From Persicaria tinctoria (Eukaryota; Streptophyta; Magnoliopsida; Caryophyllales; Polygonaceae): a stretch of 64,000 bases of DNA. The translations under genes and the position numbers were made by a program. The notes beneath the pieces were generated by a model, which saw only the letters and a program-made list of their open reading frames with translations, was not told the origin of the DNA and made no database searches. The stretch is taken from contig JBANSL010000004.1 of the NCBI GenBank assembly GCA_037127255.1, forward strand, positions 22,141,967-22,205,966, written 5' to 3'. Shown piece after piece: positions 1 through 9,337 of the stretch; within the stretch, counting starts at the first letter, position 1; the number at the start of each line of letters is the position of its first letter.

Positions 1-486
1 TGTGCATAATGTCAAAAGCAACATCAATTTACCTCACTTTTGTGGTTTTACCATAAAAAATCGCACGTCATTGAGACTTCCCTTTTCTAAGCAATCTTGT
101 GCAATATCTCTAACGAATCCATTCTTGCATCGTCGAGTCTTGCCTTGGCTTCCATGACTCTTTCCTTTGAACAATTTGCAAGCTCTGGGCGATATCCTTA
201 CAACTTTCTCGAAAATGATTCTTTTGAATAACATATAATATAAACATGCAAATGCGATATCCAAAATAAAACCACTGAACTCATAAGAGATTTGTGCAAT
301 GTCTTAAACCATTCAAATACAAACCATGCAGTGAAATTTAAAACACAGTCTGGAAGCAGTCAAAAGGAGCAAATGTCATAACAGAGTCTTTTATCCCACC
401 CCATACTTAAAATAGACAGTGTCCTCACTATCAAGAGAATAAAATCATTAGGAGGGAAAAACTTACTGAGCAACAGTGCATAATCT
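1..486 (-). other. 3' noncoding part of a minus-strand Athila/Tat-like element
   Basis: No gene is visible here. Read on the minus strand, this stretch follows the stop of the neighbouring ORF remnant and carries the block GTGAGGACACTG..AAGTATGGGG (395-428, here as CCCACCCCATACTTAA) seen in the 3' noncoding parts of the other elements of this window, for example near 29070-29110 and 36905-36960. It is therefore assigned to the 3' untranslated part of a retroelement whose remainder lies outside the window. Confidence 0.6.
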
Positions 487-1075
487 CTAAGGCCATCCAT
501 CGGGGCCAGGAAGATAGGGCATGCCGCCGTGTGGGGGTGGAGGATAATTGTGTGTCAAAGGGTCGGCTCCAGGATGTCCTCTATAGTGTCCACCATAGAT
601 GTATGCAGAGAGGTCGTCTAGGGAGCTCTGCACTCGATCTACCTTAAAGTTCAGCTGTCTCATCTGTGCAGCTAAATCGGCCTGGTGCGACTGCTAGTGG
701 TATGAATGATGGGAGGCCTCACCATGCTACTGCTGGTATGAATGATGGGAGGCCTCACCGTGATTCTGTTGTTGCTGCTGCTCCTGATGCTCCTCGTCCG
801 AAACCTCCTCAGCCGACTTCTCCATATACTCAGCATCATCCTCATCATGTGGGTACCAAGGCTCCATCACCCTTATTGTAGGCTCATCCTACGGGGCAAT
901 GCATGTAGGGTAAGGGTGCCCTGTCCATCGCTCGTACCAGTCAGGTACATACAGGAGGTCCATGTACTCCTCCCGGATGGCCACCCAAGAAGTAGGGTGG
1001 ACCCAAGACTCTCCGTCCTTTGCTGGCATAATAATCTTCCCAGTCTGGAGGCTCTGAAAATCAAGATACATGATA
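487..1075 (-). pseudogene. C-terminal part of a retroelement ORF (post-pol, ORF1-like), broken
   Basis: One minus-strand frame runs from about 1075 to a TAG at 487-489, interrupted by three in-frame TAG codons. It encodes an N-terminal stretch with PAKDGESWVHPTSWVAIRE, then an acidic and Gln-rich section, a 12-residue duplicated piece (HGEASHHSY), a coiled-coil-like stretch (QADLAAQMRQLNFKVDRVQS) and a Pro/Gly-rich tail. The order of coil followed by proline-rich end resembles the end of the RE1 post-pol ORF at 45685-46001, so I place it in the same class of Athila-type extra ORFs. This is by resemblance of layout, not recognised homology. All three stops are TAG where neighbouring repeats have CAG, as expected from C-to-T change. 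RE1 begins where the reading frame is lost. Confidence 0.45.
691..762. repeat. Tandem duplication, 36-bp period, about two copies
   Basis: The phrase TGGTATGAATGATGGGAGGC starts at 698 and again at 734. The period of 36 bp keeps frame in the minus-strand ORF remnant and gives a duplicated 12-residue His/Ser-rich unit. Confidence 0.85.
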
Positions 1076-1087
1076 GAGCATAAGTAG

Positions 1088-2221
1088 TGTTGCATAATAG
1101 AGTGCATTTAGCATAGTTTAGTTGTTAATATTGCATATATTTAGCCGCATTTACATAATCACCTGTTGAGTTAGAAGAGGCGGAATCTACATGATTTTAT
1201 GGTTTATTTCAGGTATAGTAGATTGAAAGTAAAATGAATTGGAGAAGAGCAAAAATAAGCTAAAGAGATGCATGAGAAGCTACTGAAGTCAAGGAAGAAT
1301 AAGTTCGGAAGAATCGCGAGCCGCCCCGCGGCCCTCGCATAAATGCCCCGTTCAGTCCAGACTTTAATTAGGGTTTTAGCTTATTTCTCGGCCGACTTGT
1401 TAGAGGCTTTAAAAGACAATTTTAGTTTATTTCTTCCAGTTACCTTATGCACTTGATTCAATTGTTTAGAGCGTCGTTGAGCATGAGCAACTAAACTCTC
1501 AAGGTTTCGCCTACAGTTTGGATCTTTGATTGTTGAATTCTGAGTTTCTTAATCTAGTTCTTATTCTTATTCCAATGTTTTGACTTCTTTTCTCTTAATT
1601 CCTTGAATGTGTTTTATTCTCTCTGGCCTGATCAACTAGTTAGAGTAGTTTAATTCAATTGTTAGGGTTTTGTAGATTCCTCGTAGCGAACCTTAACCCA
1701 AGTGGCAATCATATCCCTTTAGGACTCGTAGGACTAATTGGATGTGTAGGAAGTTGAATACATGTTGAATATCGACTCGTAGCTTGATATTATGTGTACC
1801 TTGGTTAATTCATACTCTTAATGCTATCTCTACGTTGAATCTTAACCGTGTTAGGGTTATTTAGAGATAATGGTTGCTAGGACTCGTAGGACTAGTAATC
1901 TACCTAATATCTGGACAAGGACATTGATAGGAAAAGATAAGAACTAGAGGCTAAAATAAGGATCGAATTCATTAGTCGAAGTGATAAATTGTAGGGGAAC
2001 CTATTGTTCTCCACTGCATTCTACAATCAATTTACTTTGTTTGCTTGCTTCCGCTTCGATAAAATGTGGATCTATTTCACACCAACACCCCCCCCCCCCC
2101 CATATTCCCTATTAGCGATTAGACTTGCACTTGAATTGAGTAGATTTCCATGTGGATCGACCTCTTGCTTACACACTATACTAGTTGTGAGTTTGAGTAT
2201 TCTTTGGTAACAACAAAGACA
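1088..2221 (+). repeat. RE1 5' LTR (approximate ends)
   Basis: It lies directly upstream of the PBS at 2241. The start is set at TGTTGCATAATAG, where the minus-strand ORF remnant ends; the end is set at a CA 20 to 26 bp before the PBS. It contains GGACTCGTAGGACTA twice (1721 and 1880), a block also present in both solo LTRs, and a GC-rich word GAGCCGCCCCGCGGCC near 1318. A 14-C run is at 2088-2101. No second RE1 LTR exists in the window, so the ends are not proven. Confidence 0.6.
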
Positions 2222-2240
2222 GGTTTTCCTCTTGTGATAT

Positions 2241-2259
2241 TTGGCGCTATTGCCGGGGA
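2241..2259 (+). other. Primer binding site, tRNA-Asp type (RE1)
   Basis: TTGGCGCTATTGCCGGGGA differs by one base from the consensus TTGGCGCCGTTGCCGGGGA complementary to the 3' end of plant tRNA-Asp, used by Athila-type elements to prime minus-strand synthesis. gag follows within 60 bp. Confidence 0.85.
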
Positions 2260-2297
2260 ATTCTTATCAAATTCTTCTATAGTTTTAATCGCTAATC

Positions 2298-2934
2298 TTG
2301 GTGTGGACCACCTATATGGTCCACACTCGTGCTACTAACTCATCTTTATTGTCTTTGGATTCAGAGATTGAGAGGACTCTCTCTAGATTGAGGCGAGAAG
2401 CTCGTGATCACTTTCGCTGGTTACCTTTCGATCAAGGAGAAGAAGAGAGCATAGAGATGGATGCTAAAGATGATAATCGAACGTTGAAAGAGCTCACAAC
2501 ACCTGACTTGGCCCAACAACAATTGGCTATCGTGTTCCCTGCACTAGATGAAGGTGTCAATTTTGAGCTAAAGTCTGGGGTGGTTCATCTCTTACCTAAA
2601 TTCCATGGGTTGAGTGGTGAGGACCCCCACGAGCACTTGTCTGAGTTCCATACTGTCATGGTAGGAATGAAACCAGGCAATGTCACGGAGGAGCAAATCA
2701 AGTTGAGGGCATTCCCTTTCTCGCTTAAGGACACTGCCAATGAGTGGGTCTACTACTTGCCACCAGGTAGTGCAACAACATGGATTCAATTGAAGCGTCT
2801 CTTTCTGGAGAAGTTCTTTCATACGACCAAGTTAAACAGTCTAAAAAAGGATATCAGTAGCATTGACCAACATGCTACAGAGACAATCTATGAGTACTTT
2901 GAGTGATTCAAGAAGCTTTGCTCTAGTTTACCTC
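2298..2934 (+). pseudogene. RE1 gag, N-terminal and central part
   Basis: The capsid-like region of a retrotransposon gag includes FHGLSGEDPHEHLSEFHTVM, then KLRAFPFSLKDTANEWVYYL, then WIQLKRLFLEKFFHTTK, the arrangement usual for the retrotransposon gag domain (about residues 75-190). The first Met at 2298 may not be the natural start because the same frame could begin elsewhere. A TGA at 2904-2906 interrupts EYFE-FKKL where an Arg is expected. The frame then reaches the sL1 insertion at 2935 and continues after it at 4585 without a shift. gag would assemble the cytoplasmic particle that packages element RNA. Confidence 0.8.
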
Positions 2935-4579
2935 TGATAATGCACATTTCTAATGGGCATTATAGGATAATTTAGTTGCATTTACATTGTATAATATGCA
3001 TGTTTTAGTGTTAATTTAGATTAAACTCTTTTTGTGGCAAAGTTCGGAATCTACGCTATTTCGTTTGAATTGTGCATAATCGTAGATCCGACATGGTGGA
3101 AAGCAAGGGAAAGATGTTAAAAATTTCCAAGTAAAGTCAAGAAATTAAGCTAAGAAGAGAAAGAAATGAGGAAAGAGAGAACCAGAAAAGAACAAAGTGA
3201 AAACAAGTCTCTAGGCGCAAGTCGCTGCTAGCGAGTTCTGCTCGCTGCCAGCGAGTGGAACCAGGAAGCCCAGCAAGCATGCAAGTGAGGAGCAAGCGAG
3301 CAAAGGAAGCCAGCGAGAGAGAGCCAGTGAGAGGAGGAGCCAGCGAAGAGGAAGAGCGAGCAAGCGATATCTGCTGCCAGCGACTAAACTCGCTGCCGCG
3401 GAAAAATTTCGCTGCCAGCGAAAGGCACCAGGACGACGAGGACTCGACAACTTGCCCCAGCGGAAGGATATACTCGCGGCTGCCAAAGGAGGAACTCGCT
3501 CCAGCGAGATGGATCTCTCGCGGCAGCGGGTTCAGTGTCTCGCGGAAGCGGAAGGAAGGGTTCTAGGAGAATGGAAAAATTCTAAGGCATGGAACTTTCG
3601 CTGACAGTGAGTGTGGTAGCGAAAATCCAACAGGAGCTCAATCAAGGCCATTCGCTGCTAGCGGAATTTCTCGCTGCCAACGGAATCCGACGCTGAATTA
3701 AATTAGGAAAGTTCTATCTTTTATCTAGTTTGTTTAGGAAGTTTGTATCTTTTATCTATCTTTTATGGAAGACATTAGGCTTATAAATAGGATGTTCTAG
3801 GGTTAGTTTAATTAGATTTCAATTGGAGCAATCACCATAGAAGAGAAGAGAGCTTAGGTAAGCCATGAGCGGCTAATTTTCCTAGTGTTTCGCCTACATT
3901 TTCGGAGACTTGGTTGGTGAATTGTGAGTTTTTAATTCAAGTTATCTTTCCTCTATTATAATTCCTTCAACTTCCTTGTGCTTATTGTTATGTTATTGAT
4001 GTTATCTTGATTGGCCGACTTGATAATATTGATTTCGTGCTAAGATTTAATACTTTCGTATTTGCGTTATTTCTATAGTAGCATGCATAAGATTGTGGAT
4101 TCCGTGTTTGAAGCATGATTATGTAGGAAGTTGACATATATCTTAAACATCGATTTACCGTGTTTAATTGGTGTTATTTATCTGCTTAACTTCTTGGGAT
4201 GTTGTGCTATCTTTTTGTTAAATCTTAACCGTGTTGTGATTGCATTAAGGTGTAAGGGATTAATTGGACTCGTAGGACTTTTAATCTATACAAACCAAGA
4301 CGAGAGGAATTTGTAGGAAAGTTAATAGCTTGAAAAGAATTCGATGATCGATAAACCAACCAATGTCAAAGAATTCGTGGGTGGAACCGTTCTCTACTCT
4401 TGATTTTACAACAAAATTCCATCTTTACTTTACTTTACTTGTTCTTATTTAAAAGTCACATCTTTTCCTACTTTTGTTACTTATTGGTGATCAAATTGCA
4501 TTGAGAAATCTTAAAATCTCCCGAGGATTCGACCCCTTCTTTCCAATTTGATTGGGAATCAACGATTTTTATCCCGTCA
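2935..4579 (+). mobile_element. sL1: solo LTR inserted in RE1 gag
   Basis: It starts TGATAATGC and ends CCCGTCA, and is flanked by ACCTC (2930-2934) and CCCTC (4580-4584), a 5-bp duplication with one mismatch. Removing the LTR and one flank restores the gag frame. It aligns along its whole length with the reverse complement of sL2 (43875-45684), including both ends and the block GGACTCGTAGGACT. The stretch 3217-3690 is packed with copies of CGCTGCCAGCGA and close variants. There is no PBS or coding region, so it is the remnant of LTR-LTR recombination. Open frames inside it are accidental. Confidence 0.9.
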
Positions 4580-5280
4580 CCCTCATCATGGTTTCTCAAA
4601 GAAGGATTTGGTACTCTTTCTATTCAATGGATTGCTTGACGAGGAGAGCAAGACGGTGAACTCTGCCTGTGGAGGCAACATCTTGAACAAAACACCTAAT
4701 GCTGCTTGGGAGGTGTTTTCAGAGCTTGCTGATGGCTCTAGACAATTCAGCAAGGGACTTCATGATAGAGGGGTACTCGCCGTTGACTCATCAACTTCAG
4801 CATTACATAGCGATGTGGCTAAATTAAAGGATATGATGAAAATGTTCATGCTACAAGGAACCCCACAACAACTTAAGGCATGTGGCATTTGCGCTGATCT
4901 ATATCACCTGACGGACACTTGTCCAATGCTGTAGGAGCCAAGTGTAGAGTTGAACGCCATGGGGAACTTTTTTCCGCAGCGACCCAGGTTTGGTAACTAT
5001 GCTAATCCAAATCATTTCAATAACAATTTTAATGTAGGTTACCAGGGGTATGACTGTGGTAATCACCAGGCCCCTTTCAATCCACAAGGAGGACCCCAAT
5101 TCAGACCCCAGCAACAATTTGATGCCAGACAGAGAGGACCTCCACCAACTGCTAATCGATCAATCCAATGAGGATCCAATCAAAGATCTCACAAAGCTTG
5201 TCCTGAGTCAAGCTGAGCACACCAAGAATTCGGAAAAGCAAATTAGCCAATTAGCTCAATCGATGAGCGAAATGCTAAGA
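4580..5280 (+). pseudogene. RE1 gag C-terminal part with zinc knuckle
   Basis: After the solo LTR the gag frame resumes at HHGFSKKDLVLFLFNGLLDE and leads to the CCHC knuckle CGICADLYHLTDTC (4881-4922; C-x2-C-x4-H-x4-C), which binds element RNA. A TAG follows the knuckle (PML-stop). An Asn/Gln/Pro-rich tail (FGNYANPNHFNNNFNVGYQG) comes next, then a frame change near 5150 to a Lys/Gln-rich stretch (KNSEKQISQLAQSMSEMLR) that ends at the deletion near 5280. Confidence 0.8.
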
Positions 5281-5810
5281 AGCTACCATCTATTAATGTT
5301 TTACCTTATTCTCTGTATGAATCATTGGGTTTGGGACCTTTGCATGAGACTAGAGTGGTGATTCAACTAGCGGACCGATCAAATGCTTTTCCTAGAAGCA
5401 TAGTTGAGGATGTTTTAGTCATGGTTGACAATTTGATCTTTTCTGCTGACTTTTTTGTCTTAGACATGGAGCATGGTAATCAAGAGGCCCCTATTCTTCT
5501 AGGAAGACCCTTTTTAAAGACTGCTAGGACAAAAATCGATGTGTATTCTGATTCTTTGACTATGGAATTCGATGGTGAGAAGGTTGAATACAATATATAT
5601 GATGCAATGAAATTCCCTTCTGATGATCATTCCTTATGCTTTATGGATCCCATTGATACTTGTATGCAGGATAACTTTGATATGAGTTGTGCAGATGATT
5701 TGCGGGTAACTTTAGAAGCTCCTATTGAGGAGTTTTCATTGAACTATGTTTTGACTACTAACCTGCAGGATACCATAAAAGACTTGTCTTCCCTCCCTGC
5801 ACAATCATAA
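5281..5810 (+). pseudogene. RE1 protease, C-terminal part only
   Basis: The sequence reads PSINVLPYSLYESLGLG, ADFFVLDMEHGN, PILLGRPFLKTARTKIDV, the typical second half of the pepsin-like retrotransposon protease with the conserved I-L-G-R-P-F. The catalytic D-[LT]-G-A-S segment that normally stands just before the Ser-Ile is missing: gag sequence abuts it near 5280. The enzyme could not cut the polyprotein. An acidic linker follows to a stop at 5810. Confidence 0.8.
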
Positions 5811-7381
5811 GAAGATACCGTTATGGCGCTAACCATTCCAAGTGAGAAGCTCTTACCTCCTATCGTGCAGGCACCTAATGTTGAGCTCAAGCCTCTTCCT
5901 GAGCATCGAAAGTATGCATTTGTGGGGGAAAGTGACACTTTGCCTATCATCGTCTCTAACAAGCTTACCAAAATCATAAGACAACTTTGGGACAGACCAT
6001 AGTAGATATCAAGGGAATTAGCCAACCTACTTGCATGCGCAGGATCTTGTTGGAAGAGGGAGCCAAACCTTCCAGGCAACTTCAACGGAGACTCAACCCG
6101 CCTATGATGGATGTAGTGAAGAAGGAGGTACTCAAACTCCTTCAGGCAGGTATGATATATCCCATCTCTGATAGTCAATGGGTTAGTCCAACGCAGGTAG
6201 TACCAAAGAAGGGAAGCATAACAATGGTTGAGAATCAAGAAGGTAAGTTGGTCCCTACTAGAGTCCAATCAGGCTGGAGAGTCTGCATCGATTATCGTAA
6301 GCTGAATGCGGTAACTCGAAATGATCACTTTCCCTTACCATTCATTGATCAAATGCTTGAAAGACTCGCTAGTCGTCTATATTATTGCTTTCTAGATGGA
6401 TATTCAGGGTACTTTCAGATAGCCATCGCACCGGAGGATCAAGAAAAGACAACATTCACTTGTCCGTTTGGCACTTTTGCATATCGCAGGATGCCTTTTG
6501 GCTTGTGCAACGCTCCTAGGACATTCCAACGGTGTATGGTAAATATCTTTTCTGAATATATAGAGCAATTCATTGAGGTTTTTATGGATGACTTTACAGT
6601 CCATGGTGATAGTTTTGATGCTTGCCTTAACCATTTGGCACTTGTGCTTAGAAGATGTGTTGAAACTAACTTAGTGCTCAATTCAGAAAAGTGTTACTTT
6701 ATGGTTGAGGAAGGCACTGTTTTGGGTCACATTGTCTTCCATAAAGGGATTGAGGTCGATAAGGCAAAGATTGACATCATTCAATCATTGCATTATCATA
6801 CTAATGTGTGTGAAGTGCGTTCCTTTTTAGGCCATGCAAGATTCTACCGCAGGTTCATTAAGGACTTCTCAAAGATCACCTCACCCTTGTGCGAGCTGCT
6901 GAAGGAGATCACATTTGCTTTTGATGAGAAGTGTACGATGACGTTTGATGAGTTAAAGACTTGTCTTACTAGTGCACCAATTATACAAGCGCCAAATTGG
7001 TCTCAACCGTTCGAATTGATGTGTGACGCTAGTGACTACGCTGTGGGAGCCGTGCTTGGACAAAAAGAAGGGAGGAGCTCTCATGTCATATATTACGCAT
7101 CTATGACCCTGAATGGAGCTCAAAGGAATTACTCAACCACAGAGAAGGAACTTCTTGCTATTGTTTATACTGATCATGCAACACTTCGTTACCTTTTGAC
7201 GATGAAAGAGGCCAAGCCAAGACTGATTAGATGGATCTTGCTTTTAAGCGAGTTTGACATCGAAATCAAGGATAAAAAGGGTCATGAAAACCTAGTTGTT
7301 GACCATCTAAGTCGTATTGTGCAGGGGAAAAATGGACAAGAAGACATAGTGGGGAGCATTCCTAACGAAGAGTTGTTTTAA
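5811..7381 (+). pseudogene. RE1 reverse transcriptase and RNase H
   Basis: The frame starts with the usual pre-RT phrase ELKPLPEHRKYAFVGES (about 5880-5930) and is broken by a TAG near 6000. It then runs open from 5987: [36 protein letters not shown] (catalytic Asp pair at about 6584-6590), and the thumb. RNase H follows with [32 protein letters not shown] and VVDHLSR. Compared with RE2, about 17 residues are missing between IVY and TDH, an in-frame deletion inside RNase H that removes the FEK..YLVGSK segment. The polymerase motifs are intact but the RNase H is probably inactive. Confidence 0.85.
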
Positions 7382-7492
7382 GTCTTCGCAATCGCCAGCC
7401 GCCCCACAGTCGAGTCTTCGAAGAAGAATTCCTTCGCAATCGTCGGCCGCCCCGCGGCCTCCGCAGAAGCCGATATTGAACATTTTCTCAAG
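7382..7492 (+). other. RNase H-integrase linker with GC-rich words (RE1)
   Basis: About 110 bp between domains hold AGCCGCCCC-ACAG and GGCCGCCCCGCGGCC with CTTCGCAATCG repeated in front of each. The same word family is in the RE1 LTR (near 1318) and in the RE1 3' spacer (33150-33330, 33700-33785). RE2 carries different words at the same position. Confidence 0.6.
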
Positions 7493-7767
7493 GTGAGTTC
7501 TCTCCCACGTCCTTGGTTCGCTAACTTGGTCAACTTTTTAGCGTCGCAAGAGTTTCCACCCAACTTTTCGAAGGCTCAAAAGGACAAGATACGCCACGAT
7601 GCTCACTTTTACGTGTTGTATGACCCCTACCTATGGAATCATTGCGGGGATCCAGTGGTACGTCAGTGTCTTCCTGACGATGAGGTACAATATGTCCTTA
7701 ATTTTTGTCATTCTCAGGACTGTGGTGGACACTTTAGACCACAAAAGACAGCTAGAAAGCTACTTGA
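7493..7767 (+). pseudogene. RE1 integrase N-terminal part, cut by the CACTA element
   Basis: The sequence reads FSKAQKDKIRHDAHFYVLYD, then CLPDDEVQYVLNFCHSQDCG and GGHFRPQKTARKLL. The two His of the HHCC zinc finger (HSQDCGGH) lie here; the CxxC half lies beyond the transposon at about 16558-16575. The last three bases (7765-7767, TGA) are the duplicated target site. The frame is continuous from here to 16511 across the empty site. Confidence 0.85.
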
Positions 7768-7798
7768 CACTACAAGAATACTGCAATTAGACATCATG
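7768..7798 (+). repeat. CACTA left terminal inverted repeat
   Basis: CACTACAAGAATACTGCAAT and the following TTAGACATC match the reverse complement of the right end (16477-16507). Confidence 0.9.
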
Positions 7799-8029
7799 TC
7801 ATTTAAGTCTGTCAAGAAATCAACAGATGTTAAATTTTTTTTTTGTGATGTGTAAAACATTATAGACGATGGTCAAATATTTGGACAGATGTGAAACTGT
7901 TAGTTCAAAAAATCCAAAACACGCGCTATAAGGGAAAAAGGTGGGATCCAAACCTTAGAAAAAAATTATTTCTATCTTCTTTTTCTCTCCCCTCAAGCCC
8001 CCTCAGTCTACCTCTCTCTCCCCACACAT

Positions 8030-8200
8030 TCAATGAGCTCCAGATCCAACCCATCTTCCCCTCTCTCCGGATCCAACCCATCTTCCCCTCTCTCCAGATC
8101 CAAACTTACGCTTACTAGCTCCGGCAACCGTTGATGTTTAGTGCTGCCTTCTTTCTCCGGTCATCATCTTTCAAAAGAGTCGCGAAAATGGAAGGAGTTG
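8030..8200 (+). repeat. Copy 1 of a diverged 5'-UTR-like duplication in the CACTA interior
   Basis: C/T-rich leader sequence (CTCTCTCCAGATCCAA, TAGCTCCGGCAACCGT, CCGGTCATCATCTTTCAAAA). A diverged direct copy lies at about 11455-11605, on the other side of RE9. The two look like duplicated 5' leaders of a captured gene. Within copy 1 a CCATCTTCCCCTCTCTCC unit is itself tandemly repeated. Confidence 0.7.
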
Positions 8201-8220
8201 AAACCCTAAATCGCCGACAA

Positions 8221-9271
8221 TGATGCGGGTCAAGATGGCCTTCTGTGGGTCAAACAACGATCTTGATCCAGGCGACGACTCGAGGACGAGTCGATTTCAA
8301 ATGGAGGAGAATGATGTCATCCTCAAGCGAAAGAAGAAGGCTCCACCTTGGGAGTCGTTAAAGAAACGGCGTTAATTATTTTATTATTTATATTTCTTAA
8401 TTATCATATTTTATTATTTCATATATTAGAATTTTAGATTAAGTTTTATCTTCTGGGTTTAGGTTTTCTATTTAAACATTTTAGTTCTATTGAAATTAAT
8501 CAGATTGAATAGAATTGAGAAACCCCTTTATGGATTAAAGGGTTCTCGATTATCAATCCCAAAGCCTTATTGCTCTTGCGTTCTAAGTCTCTCGGTAACA
8601 CAGTCCAGTCATCACCATCTTCAAACTTCAATCACCATCATCCGTGTTCTTCAACAGCAAGCCGACGCATCAAGAACACCAGCACCTGCGCTTGGGGACA
8701 TCGGACCAAGCTCCGCAGGCCTCGGCGCTCGGCGCTCGGGCTCCTCGGTGCTCTCGCGGCTCTCGCACTCGCGTTCGCTGTAGAGGCGCGCTCGCTTCCA
8801 GCGATCTCACCCGCGGACTCCAGGCTCTCGCGCTCGGCTTCACAGGCTCTCGATCGCAGCCTCTCGCCATCAGCAAGCCGGCATCGTTCCGCGCTCACAC
8901 GCCCTGAGGAGCCACCGCCCTGTGTGTCCGGGTCCTCCCAGCGAACCATGCCCGACCAGTCCTCGCGCACTCTTCGCTTACTTTGCTTTAGCTGTTATTT
9001 TGGTAATTTGTTAGTTTAGGATTAGTTAAGTTAGTTCCATCGATATATATTAGTTTGGTTAATTTTTGTTAAGTTAAGATTTCATTAGTTTAGTTTTTAT
9101 TTGTTTCGTTTAAAGTTATTTACTTTTAAGTTTAGTTAGTTTAATTAATTACGGAGACCATCAACTTGCCCACGAAATTTGATTGGTGTCAATTCAAGAG
9201 AAATCAAGGAGCTAAGCAAGATCGACGGATTAGTTTAGCAATTGGTCGGCCTATCCGATTGCTATACATCA
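8221..9271 (+). repeat. RE9 5' LTR
   Basis: TGATGCGGGTC to CTATACATCA. Relative to the 3' LTR it lacks about 76 bp (the segment at 10440-10516), has one extra GCGCTCGG unit, and lacks a 15-bp TTAGTTTGGTAATTTG duplication. A TATA-like CTATTTAAACAT is at about 8468. The section 8690-8960 is rich in CTCGCG-type repeats. Open frames in it are not genes. Confidence 0.92.
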
Positions 9272-9273
9272 AT

Positions 9274-9291
9274 TGGTATCAGAGCCGGGTT
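9274..9291 (+). other. Primer binding site, initiator tRNA-Met type (RE9)
   Basis: TGGTATCAGAGCCGGGTT, the usual plant retrotransposon PBS complementary to the 3' end of initiator tRNA-Met, two bases after the LTR end. It differs in primer type from all the Athila-like elements of the window. Confidence 0.93.
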
Positions 9292-9337
9292 ATGCTACGC
9301 TCTTTGTTTCTTGATGTTATTGATGTTTTGATTTGAT

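Noticed and set aside
2088..2101. Run of 14 C in the RE1 LTR as a functional G-quadruplex or PPT
   Set aside because: It is not next to an LTR border and a single homopolymer run is most simply a slippage product.
2241..2259. tRNA-Asp gene fragments at the PBS sites
   Set aside because: Only the complement of the tRNA 3' end is present, next to LTR ends; there is no tRNA body.
3211..3566. Open frames of about 90-100 codons on both strands
   Set aside because: They lie in the word-rich part of solo LTR sL1; the GC-rich repeats suppress stops in several frames at once and no known domain is encoded.
8490..9019. Several overlapping open frames on both strands (repeated at 10545-11070)
   Set aside because: They are inside the RE9 LTRs, appear in many frames because of CTCGCG-rich sequence, and differ between the two LTRs by indels.
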